Below, piece after piece: positions 35,849 through 43,087 of a stretch of DNA of 64,000 bases. The position numbers and the translations under genes are program-made. Below the pieces are notes generated by a model. That model was not told the DNA's origin and searched no databases. It saw only the letters and a list, made by a program, of their open reading frames with translations. The number at the start of each line of letters is the position of its first letter. Position 1 is the first letter of the stretch. Source of the stretch: Actinomycetota bacterium. GTDB taxonomy: Bacteria; Actinomycetota; Actinomycetes; Streptosporangiales; Streptosporangiaceae. The stretch covers positions 24,241 to 88,240 of the forward strand of contig DAHVAN010000318.1 in NCBI GenBank assembly GCA_027314595.1, given 5' to 3'.

Positions 35849-36958
35849 TCAGGCCACCACCGCCGCGCTCGATGGCCGCCACCCGATGGCGGGCGCTATG
35901 TGCCGGGCTATCGTGGCGAGGATCCGAGCGTTGAATTCGACTCCGAGCTGGTTCGGCACGGTGAACAGGATGGTATCGGCCTCGCGAACCGCCTCGTCCG
36001 CGGCGAGCTCGGCGGCGATCGTGTCGGGTTCCCCGGCGTACGTGCGCCCGAACCGTGACCGCACCCCCCCGAGCAGCCCCACCTGGTCGTCGTGGCCCTG
36101 GTCGCCGAAGTACACGCGGTCGATGTCCTGGGTGATCGGCAGCACGCTGCGGGAGACAGAAACCCGCGGCTCCCGCGCCCAGCCCTGCTCAGCCCACGCC
36201 TGCCGGTACAGCCGGATCTGTTCGGCCTGCAACTGGCCGAACGGCACTCCGGTGTCTTCGGACAGCAGCGTGGAACTCTGCAGGTTCATCCCGGCGCGCG
36301 CCGCCCACTGCGCGGTGGCACGGGTGCCCGAGCCCCACCAGATCCGGTCCGCCAGGCCCGGCGACTGCGGCTGGATGACCAGCCCGCCGCTGATCCCGGC
36401 CCGCGCCGGGTCGGTGCGAGCGACCGCCGCGCCGTTGATCGCGGCCAGGAAGATCTCGGTCTTGCGCCGTGCGTTCTCCGCGGCGGTCTCCCCTTCGGCG
36501 GGCACGTAGCCGAAGGATTCCGGGCCGCGCAGCGCGATCTCGGGGGACCCGCGGCTGACCCCGAGCTGCAGCCGCCCGCCGCTGATCAGGTCCGCCGCCG
36601 CGGCCTCCTCGGCCAGGTAAAGCGGATTCTCGTACCGCATGTCTATGACCGCGGTGCCGATCTCTATACGGCTTGTCCTCGCCGCGATCGCCGAGAGCAG
36701 CGGCAACGGCGAGGCGAGCTGCCGCTCGAAGTGGTGCACCCGGACGAACGCGCCGTCTATGCCGGCCTCTTCGGCCGCCTGCGCCAGCTCGATCGTCTGC
36801 AGCAGCGCATCGGAGGCGCTGCGCGTCCGCGATCCCCCCGCGTCCCGCCAGTGCCCGAACGACAGGAATCCGATCTTCTTCCTACCGGGTTCGGCTACCT
36901 CACGCGGCTCTGCCGAACCCCTATCTGACCTGCTGTTCGGCATCCCTCTACCTCTCAT
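35849..36958 (-). CDS. LLM class flavin-dependent oxidoreductase (luciferase-like)
   Basis: 369 residues from 36958; a better ribosome site (GAGGTAGAGGG) lies before the ATG at 36943, five codons in. Bacterial luciferase-like fold: KKIGFLSFGHWRDAGG, DGAFVRVHHFERQLASPLPL, IEIGTAVIDMRYENPLYLAE, GRLQLGVSRGSPEIA. It would use reduced FMN (or F420) to oxidise an unknown substrate. The gene stands alone between divergent neighbours. Confidence 0.88.
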   Translation of the reverse strand: MRGRGMPNSRSDRGSAEPREVAEPGRKKIGFLSFGHWRDAGGSRTRSASDALLQTIELAQAAEEAGIDGAFVRVHHFERQLASPLPLLSAIAARTSRIEIGTAVIDMRYENPLYLAEEAAAADLISGGRLQLGVSRGSPEIALRGPESFGYVPAEGETAAENARRKTEIFLAAINGAAVARTDPARAGISGGLVIQPQSPGLADRIWWGSGTRATAQWAARAGMNLQSSTLLSEDTGVPFGQLQAEQIRLYRQAWAEQGWAREPRVSVSRSVLPITQDIDRVYFGDQGHDDQVGLLGGVRSRFGRTYAGEPDTIAAELAADEAVREADTILFTVPNQLGVEFNARILATIARHIAPAIGWRPSSAAVVA

Positions 36959-37147
36959 CGTCTCCGCCTAGTTCCCGTCATCTGACAGAACTGGAACGGA
37001 ACGGAACCTATGCCCTCCGCGACGGGCCACCGCTACCCGGCAGGGCAGGCGTCCAGGGCGGCGATCCGCTGCAGCGGGTAGCCAGACCTCGTTACCGCCG
37101 GCCGGACTCGCCATCGCCGACGCCGCGGCAAAGGGCGTCCCGCGTCG

Positions 37148-37972
37148 CTACTTCCTGCGGGCCCGGCGGGCCTCGTGGAAGCGATGGTCGCGTTCGATCA
37201 GGCTCGCCAGCGCTGCGACGCGCCCGGCGGGGAACTCGGACGGCGACCTGTTCAGCAGGTCGACGATCTGCCGCGTCGACATCGTGACCTGGACGGTCGC
37301 GTTCCGCTGGCTGCCCACCCTGGACCGCGGGTGGTTGAGTATGACGATCCTGGCTATCGAGACGTGCTGTCTCCTTGCGTGCAGGAAGCGCTCGAGTTCG
37401 TCCGCCGCGTCGTTTACCTGCTCGCTCGGCGAACGGCCGGTGCGGTCCGCGATGCGGCCCTGCTCGACGCGGTTGTCCCAGCGATCGAATTTCTCGAACA
37501 GCCAGTCGTCCCCGGTGATGTACACGGTCGCGTTGTGGTGCTTGACCTCGATGGCGAACAGCCCGCCGGGTCCGGCAAGCAGGTGGTCGATTTCGCCGCG
37601 CCCGTTCCGGTAGCCGCGCAGCAGCACCCAGTCGTTGCCGAGCACCGCACCGAGCTCCGCCGCGACCTGCTGCTCGCCGGCCATCCCCGCCGCGATGGAC
37701 TCCTCCTTGCCGACGGGAACGCTGACCGAGGCCGGAGGCCGCGGCACCCTCCGCCGCAGGGACCGTACGGCGAAGATCCCGCAGATCCATGTCCACCAGT
37801 GGTGCCGCGCCAGTGCTTCGTCTCGCCGGGCACGGGCCTGGCCGAGCCGTTCGGCATGCCGGGCCAGTTCCTGCGCGTGCCTGGCCTGCGCGCGCTGGCC
37901 GTCCGCGTCGCGCTGGCGGTGAATGTCCCGCAGCAGTCCGCGCGGGTGATTCGACAGTTCGACCAGCCGCAT
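37148..37972 (-). CDS. NERD domain protein
   Basis: 274 residues. The N-terminal third has charged helices and a hydrophobic segment (WWTWICGIFAVRSLRRR, about 60). The NERD (nuclease-related) domain at about 105-215 has the endonuclease-like core GRGEIDHLLAGPGGLFAIEV followed by KHH, where Glu, Asp, Glu and Lys are the presumed catalytic residues. NERD proteins are thought to process nucleic acids and are sometimes found in mobile or defence contexts, but nothing here supports a defence island. Confidence 0.85.
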   Translation of the reverse strand: MRLVELSNHPRGLLRDIHRQRDADGQRAQARHAQELARHAERLGQARARRDEALARHHWWTWICGIFAVRSLRRRVPRPPASVSVPVGKEESIAAGMAGEQQVAAELGAVLGNDWVLLRGYRNGRGEIDHLLAGPGGLFAIEVKHHNATVYITGDDWLFEKFDRWDNRVEQGRIADRTGRSPSEQVNDAADELERFLHARRQHVSIARIVILNHPRSRVGSQRNATVQVTMSTRQIVDLLNRSPSEFPAGRVAALASLIERDHRFHEARRARRK

Positions 37973-38241
37973 GCCGTGACCTTTGTGCGCAGGGTACCTA
38001 CGACATCAGATTGCCACGTTCCTAAACGCTTCCCTTTCCTTCAGGGTGAGCGGGCAGATCCTGGTGGTCAATCCGCCGGGCGCTGTCCTGTCCTGGCCGC
38101 CGGGCGCCGGCTGGCCGGGCCCGCGGGCCGCGCGAACCCGCGGCGGGCGGCGGCCACGCGAGGTGCCGGGGAACCGGGTTGCTGATGTCGGGTTCGCGTG
38201 CTGCGCCACCCGGGTCAGCGCGCCGCGGCGCGCCCCGCCCG

Positions 38242-38295
38242 TGAGGCGGGTGGCCCCCCGCCCGCAAGATGAGACCCGGGGGGCCACCCGCCTCA
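38242..38295. terminator. Perfect 19-bp hairpin
   Basis: TGAGGCGGGTGGCCCCCCG (38242-38260) and its exact complement (38277-38295) enclose a 16-base loop. The stem is extremely GC-rich with no T-tract. It is about 270 bp upstream of the NERD start and over 570 bp before the next plus-strand gene, so it does not follow any gene directly; a transcription barrier or the 3' end of an unannotated RNA is possible. Confidence 0.6.
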
Positions 38296-38707
38296 GGCGG
38301 CGGGCCGTTTGTGGCTGCCGGAGCCTGTTGCGGGAGCCCCGCCCGGGCCGGCGGTGGCCGGCGTGGCGCCAGCGGCGCATGGGGCGAGCGGGACCCGGCC
38401 GGGCGGCCATCAGGGTAAATATTTCCCCGGAAGTGTCGTTATAACAGCACTTAACATGAACATTTCAAAAACTCTCCGGGTTAGGCGGCGGCGACGGCAC
38501 GGGCAGCCGGACGCGGCGGGGAATCACCCGTCCGGGCTAGCGCAAAGCCGTCCTGCAACAGGCCCCAGGGCAGCCTAAACGCCATACGTTCCGGAAAGTC
38601 TTCGTCTTATGCGGCTATCTGGCCTCAGCTGACTCCTGCGTCACGACCGGGCTGCTGGGGACGGGACGCTGGGCGGTGCGGCGAGGCGACTGCACGGCGC
38701 GGCTGCC

Positions 38708-38751
38708 GACGGCCGGCGCCGCTCAGGTGGACGGCCGGCGCCGCTCATGTG
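38708..38751. repeat. 22-bp tandem duplication
   Basis: Two adjacent copies of GACGGCCGGCGCCGCTCA followed by GGTG or TGTG. Non-coding; the shared core GCCGGCGC is itself palindromic. Confidence 0.75.
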
Positions 38752-38819
38752 GTGAGACAGTTTGCGGGTGCTGGTGGCGATGGGGGGAAGGTCTCGTATC
38801 GTAGATAGGAGCCTTCCGC

Positions 38820-38843
38820 CGGGCGTACCAGCCGGTACGCCCG
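38820..38843. promoter_or_regulatory. Inverted repeat before a small gene
   Basis: CGGGCGTACC (38820-38829) and GGTACGCCCG (38834-38843) are perfect 10-bp arms with a 4-base loop, 28 bp before the first possible start of the small gene ending at 39290. It may be an operator or a hairpin in the leader. Confidence 0.5.
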
Positions 38844-38918
38844 AACCCCCGTCGGGAGCCCCCCAAGGAGATGGATGCCCGAGCAGGTACCAGGCCCGTG
38901 CGAGTTCAGCGTCGGGAC

Positions 38919-39290
38919 ATGCCAGTGACCGAGCTAGCGAGCACCATGACGCCATGCGAGCTCGCGACTCAGGCGGCCCGCGCGATCCGGGCGCTGAACG
39001 AGCTGACGCATGGCGGGGGCGAGCTCACCAGTCCCGGTGACGTCCGCGACATCGTCGCCAGCCTGGAACTGGTCGGCCGGGACCTGCCGCAGCTGTGCGA
39101 GCAGCTGGCCAGGTTCCTGGTGATCAAGCACGAGGACGGGCAGCTCGCGCACGGCTCGGGCATGGACCCGGACCCCTCGGTGACCGAGGTGATCGAGGCC
39201 CTGGCCGCGGCCGGCCAGGCGGCCGACATGATGGCCGCGGCCCTGAACGAGGCGCTCGGGGCGTCGGTCCCGCTGATTCCGTCCCGCTAG
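38919..39290 (+). CDS. Small conserved-looking hypothetical protein
   Basis: ATG 38919 (MPVTELASTMTPCELAT) gives 123 residues; an in-frame ATG at 38871 lies directly against its AAGGAG, too close to be efficient. Composition is that of a real acidic, helical protein: AARAIRALNELTHGGG, DVRDIVASLELVGRDLPQLC, EQLARFLVIKHEDGQLAHG, and a final amphipathic helix. Similar small proteins are scattered in actinobacterial accessory regions without known function. No membrane segment, no DNA-binding motif. Confidence 0.65.
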   Translation: MPVTELASTMTPCELATQAARAIRALNELTHGGGELTSPGDVRDIVASLELVGRDLPQLCEQLARFLVIKHEDGQLAHGSGMDPDPSVTEVIEALAAAGQAADMMAAALNEALGASVPLIPSR

Positions 39291-39342
39291 CCGCGAAACG
39301 CCGCGGTATCTGAGTCAGAGCCGGGAAGCGGGCAGGCTTCGG

Positions 39343-42300
39343 CTAGAAGAGCGTGACCTGGCGGGCCTTGTCGCGACGCGACGCGCGAGCGCCCGTGTCG
39401 GCCGAGCCCTCCGAGGCGCCGGGCTGACCGCCACGGCGGTCGAGCAGGGCCGGGTCGACCGAGGCGAGGAACGGGGACGGCGAGCACCTGGCGGTCGTGC
39501 CGCGGATCGTCCGCTCCGCCGCGGTCAGCAGCACCAGGCGGGTGGTCGCCCTGGTCATGCCGACGAACAGGAGCCTGCGCTCTTCGGCGTAATCGGCGAC
39601 GGCGCCCTGCCAGGGGCGCAGCGGGAGCAGGCCGTCGTCGCAGCCGACGATGAACACGACAGGGAACTCGAGCCCCTTCGAGGCGTGCAGCGTGAGCAGG
39701 CTGATCCGGTCGGCACGCGGGTCCCAGGTGTCGACCTCCGCGCCGACCGCGAGTTCGTCGAGGAACCGGTCCAGGTCGCAGGCGCAGCGGGCGGCGAGCG
39801 GCGCGAGCACGTCGGCGGCCGTCCTGATGGCGGCGCCGGCAGCCGTGGCGGCCGCCGCGGCCAGCCGCCGCGCGACAAGAACCGGGGCCGCGTCGAGCAC
39901 CGGGGCGCTCAGCGCCGCCAGGATCTCCGGGACGCCGGCCATGTCGGCGAGCCGCGCGTGCGAGCGCCGCTGGACCGGGAAGCCGCGCCTGGCCAGTGCC
40001 TCTTCGACCGCCGCCGCCTGCCCCGACGTGCGGTAGAGCACGGCGAAGTCGGCGAAGGACAGCTGGTGTTCGGCGCGGTCCCTGGCGTCTACGGCACGGC
40101 TGTCGAGGGCGTGGAACGAGGCACCGCCGAGCATCTTCTCGATCTCGGCGGCGACGGCCTCCGCCTCTTCCCGTTCGCCGGCGACGGCGCGCACCGTGAC
40201 CGGGCCGTCGGGGATGTCGGTCCGGGCCGGCACGAGCTCCCGTCCGGGGACCAGCGTGCCGGGCCTGATCACCTGCATGGCGGCGCGCACGATCGTCGGC
40301 GCCGACCGGTAGCTGCGCGCGAGCCGCGCCGTCCGCGCCGCCGGGTAGTCCTCGCGGAACCGCAGGAAGTAACCCACGTCGCCGCCACGGAACCCGTAGA
40401 TGGCCTGGTCGGGGTCGCCGATGGCGCACACCCGCGAACCGCCGGCGGTGAGCAGCCGCAGCAGCCGGTACTGCGCCTCGTCCACGTCCTGGTACTCATC
40501 CACGTACACGTCGGTCCACCGGGACTGGTACGAGGCCGCGAGCGCGGGGTCGCCGGCCAGCAGGGCGACCGGGAGCGTGAGCAGGTCGTCCACGTCCACC
40601 AGGCCGCGCTCGCGAAGCGCCGCGTCGTACCGCGCGGCGAGGGCCGCCTGGCCGTCATCCGCCGCCGGGACAGACGGCGAGCCTGCGGCAGTCGCCACGG
40701 CCCGTTTGGCGGAAGAAATACGGGACGCTAGCGCGGCGGGCCGCTCGCCAGCCGACATCTGCCGGAGTACGGCGAGCCGGGCTGGCTCGTCAGCGACCTT
40801 CAGGCCCGCGCCGAGGCCGAGCCGTTCGCGCTGCTCGCGCACGATGAGCAGGCCCAGGCCGTGGAACGTGGCGACCGTGAGCTGGCCGGCGGCGTCCGGG
40901 ATGAGGGCCGCGATTCGTTCCGTGAGCTCGTCGCGTGCCCGCCGGGTGAACGTGACCGCGAGGCAGCGCTCGGGCGGCAGGCCCGCGCCGACGCGGTGCG
41001 CGATGGCGTGGGTGAGCACCCGGGTCTTGCCTGCCCCTGGGCCGGCCACGATGAGCAGGGAGCCCTCGGCCGACACGATCGCCTGCTGCTCGGGGTCAAG
41101 CCCGGCCGGGGCCGGGGCCGGGGCCGGGGCCGGGGCCGGGGACGACAGCAGGGCCGGCGAAAGGGCCGGGGCCGGCGTAACGGCGGCAGCGCCCCGGCGC
41201 GCTCTGCGCGGCGCGGGCAGGTCGAACAGCGTCGCGCCCGCCAGTTCGGCCGCGTCGAACAGCCGGATCGTGCCGTACACGCCGTCGTAGCCGGCCTCCC
41301 GGCGCACCTCGCCGCGGCGCAGGCGGCCGATCGCCTCCGCGACGACCGACGGGGCGCGGGCCGCGAGGTCGTCGAGCGGAACCTCGCCCAGGATGGACAG
41401 TTCCGGCCCGAACCGCTCGACCAGGGCAGCGACCTGGGAGGCAACCGACTTGGACCGCGGGCCGACGCCGGCGATCTCGCCGACTATCTCCGGCAGTTGC
41501 ACGAACGAGCGGTACCCGGCGGCGCCGTCGGGCCGGTAGCCGGCCGGCCGGTCGGCGAGCGCCTCCACCCGGTGCTGCACGCCGATCGTCGGCGCCCTGC
41601 CGCACACCGGGCACTTCCCGCCGGCCGCGCGGGTCTGGTCAGGCGACGTCCGCACCCCGCAGGCGCGGTGCCCGTCGAGGTGGTACTTGCCTTCCTCGGG
41701 GAAGAACTCGACCGTCCCGCCGAACCCGTCGCCGGTCCGCAGCGCACGCTCGATCGCGAAATAGCTCAGGTCGGTGCCGAAGCCGGTGGCCTCGCGGCCC
41801 AGCATCGGCGGCGAGTGCGCGTCGGAGTTGCTGACCAGCCGGTACCCGTCCAGGCTTGCCACCCGCCAGTTCATCTCCGGGTCGCTCGACAGGCCGGTCT
41901 CGATGGCGAACACGTGCCCGGCGAGGTCGGCGTAGCAGTCGCCGACACGGTCGAAGCCGGACTGGGAGCCGAGCACCGCGAACCACGGCGTCCACGCGTG
42001 GGCCGGCACCAGGTAACAGCCGTCGCCACCGGAAAGCGTGACCTCGAGCAGGTCCCTGGAGTCAAGGCCGAGGATCGGCCGGCCGTCGGCGGCGAGGTTT
42101 CCTATCCGGCCCAGCCGTCGGGTGATCTCGTCCGCCGCGTCCAGCGAGGGCGCGTACAGCAGGTGGTGCACCTTCCTGGTCCTGCCGTCACGCTTGTAGA
42201 TCGTCGATATCTCGGACGAGAGCATGAACCGGGCCGGCGTCCGGCACGCGGCGGGCAGCCGGGACAGGACCGCCCGCTCCAGTTCCGGTCGCAGCCGGAA

Positions 42301-42489
42301 CAGGCCGGGCTCGGCGGGGACGAGGCTGGCCCGGAGCTCCTGCGCCCACGCCGGGTGGGTGAAGTCGCCGGTCCCGACCACGGCGATGCCCTTGCGCCCG
42401 GCCCACCAGGCCAGGTGCTCCAGGTCGCAGTCACGGCTGCAGGCGCGCGAGTATTTGGAGTGAATATGCAGGTCCGCGTAAAAACGCAC
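39343..42489 (-). CDS. EndoQ-like PHP nuclease fused to a UvrD/PcrA-type SF1 helicase
   Basis: 1048 residues. Residues 1-260 are a PHP phosphoesterase of the endonuclease Q type, with metal ligands in DLHIHSKYSRAC, GTGDFTHPAW, SSEIS, VHHLLYAP, VPAHAWTPWF and VSNSDAHSPP. A zinc finger CPVCGRAPTIGVQHRV with its partner Cys and His upstream follows at about 293, as in EndoQ, then an EndoQ-type C-terminal part to about 420. After an Ala-Pro linker comes a complete SF1A helicase: Walker A AGPGAGKTRV (about 480), VDEYQDVDEAQ (about 663), IGDPDQAIYGFRG (about 686), TLHASKGLEFPVVF (about 933), LLFVGMTRAT (about 975). EndoQ cuts DNA 5' of deaminated bases or abasic sites; the helicase would unwind from that nick. 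Monocistronic. Confidence 0.9.
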   Translation of the reverse strand: MRFYADLHIHSKYSRACSRDCDLEHLAWWAGRKGIAVVGTGDFTHPAWAQELRASLVPAEPGLFRLRPELERAVLSRLPAACRTPARFMLSSEISTIYKRDGRTRKVHHLLYAPSLDAADEITRRLGRIGNLAADGRPILGLDSRDLLEVTLSGGDGCYLVPAHAWTPWFAVLGSQSGFDRVGDCYADLAGHVFAIETGLSSDPEMNWRVASLDGYRLVSNSDAHSPPMLGREATGFGTDLSYFAIERALRTGDGFGGTVEFFPEEGKYHLDGHRACGVRTSPDQTRAAGGKCPVCGRAPTIGVQHRVEALADRPAGYRPDGAAGYRSFVQLPEIVGEIAGVGPRSKSVASQVAALVERFGPELSILGEVPLDDLAARAPSVVAEAIGRLRRGEVRREAGYDGVYGTIRLFDAAELAGATLFDLPAPRRARRGAAAVTPAPALSPALLSSPAPAPAPAPAPAGLDPEQQAIVSAEGSLLIVAGPGAGKTRVLTHAIAHRVGAGLPPERCLAVTFTRRARDELTERIAALIPDAAGQLTVATFHGLGLLIVREQRERLGLGAGLKVADEPARLAVLRQMSAGERPAALASRISSAKRAVATAAGSPSVPAADDGQAALAARYDAALRERGLVDVDDLLTLPVALLAGDPALAASYQSRWTDVYVDEYQDVDEAQYRLLRLLTAGGSRVCAIGDPDQAIYGFRGGDVGYFLRFREDYPAARTARLARSYRSAPTIVRAAMQVIRPGTLVPGRELVPARTDIPDGPVTVRAVAGEREEAEAVAAEIEKMLGGASFHALDSRAVDARDRAEHQLSFADFAVLYRTSGQAAAVEEALARRGFPVQRRSHARLADMAGVPEILAALSAPVLDAAPVLVARRLAAAAATAAGAAIRTAADVLAPLAARCACDLDRFLDELAVGAEVDTWDPRADRISLLTLHASKGLEFPVVFIVGCDDGLLPLRPWQGAVADYAEERRLLFVGMTRATTRLVLLTAAERTIRGTTARCSPSPFLASVDPALLDRRGGQPGASEGSADTGARASRRDKARQVTLF
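41108..41141. repeat. GGGGCC hexanucleotide repeat in the interdomain linker
   Basis: Five exact GGGGCC units plus GGGG on the plus strand. On the coding (minus) strand they give the Ala-Pro repeat that links the EndoQ-like and helicase halves. Such a tract can change in steps of two residues without a frameshift and can form a G-quadruplex on the non-coding strand. Confidence 0.9.
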
Positions 42490-42524
42490 GCGTTCAATAA
42501 TCCCGAACGGGCGCGTGCTTCGCC

Positions 42525-42943
42525 CTAACCTTCAGGGAAAGCGCCCCACGTGTCGGGGACGAATTCCTTGCCCGTGACCGGATGCTTGTAGTGGAACGGC
42601 AGGGTGGTCGTCTCCGGCCACAGCCGCGGCGCGTTTTCGAGCAGCTCGTCGGGACCGTAGGGGTCGTCCGGGTACACCTGGCTGGCGTTCGGCACGTAGT
42701 CCGGCGGCGTGTGCGCCCAGCCCTGCTCCAGCGTCCCGTGCCAGAACGCCCGGTAGAACAGCTTCCTGATCTTCCAGACGCCATCGGTGTTCGTGTAGGT
42801 GTTCTCGTACACTCCGCCCTCGAACCACTGCCGGACGGGCGCCTGCTCCGACGCGGCGGACGGATTTCGCCTTCCATCCGCACCGGCGCGAACCGGCCCG
42901 CGAACCCAGGCTCGTCAGGGAAACGCACCGACATCGGGCCCAT
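42525..42943 (-). pseudogene. Hybrid remnant: carotenoid-oxygenase-like start joined to NTF2/SnoaL-like end
   Basis: The ATG at 42943 opens MSVRFPDEPGFAGRFAPVRM, like the N-terminus of bacterial carotenoid/stilbene oxygenases. Within 30 residues homology stops. In another frame, from about 42845 to the stop at 42525, the sequence reads QWFEGGVYENTYTNTDGVWK, IRKLFYRAFWHGTLEQGW and KHPVTGKEFVPDTWG, the C-terminal half of an NTF2/SnoaL-like protein. The simplest reading is that a deletion fused the ends of two adjacent genes out of frame. Such pairs occur near lignin-stilbene catabolism genes. If translated at all, the ATG at 42812 could start a 95-residue NTF2 fragment. Confidence 0.6.
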
Positions 42944-43087
42944 CCTTCCTCCGGGACGGGCTGAGCGTAACGCAGCCGTGACAAACGGAGAAGGTGCACC
43001 GACGCCGATTCGGCGCCGCTGGCATTGTGCCGCGGGACAAACCAGCCGTCGCGGCGGTGCCCAGGCGCCTGCCCCGCGGTCGCCTGC

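Larger units (their letters stand above)
37973..38918. other. 945-bp stretch without a convincing gene
   Basis: All open frames here have antisense-like Arg/Pro/Ala composition. The stretch holds the perfect hairpin at 38242-38295, an AT-rich patch (38405-38470, containing the near-palindrome GGGTAAATATTTCCC at 38411-38425), a 22-bp tandem duplication (38708-38751) and a 10-bp-arm inverted repeat (38820-38843). A small RNA or a degraded gene is possible, but nothing identifies one. Confidence 0.6.

Noticed and set aside
37148-42489. A defence island built from the NERD protein and the PHP-helicase
   Set aside because: The two genes are 1.4 kb apart with unrelated sequence between, no other defence family is near, and the helicase fusion has repair-type (EndoQ) features.
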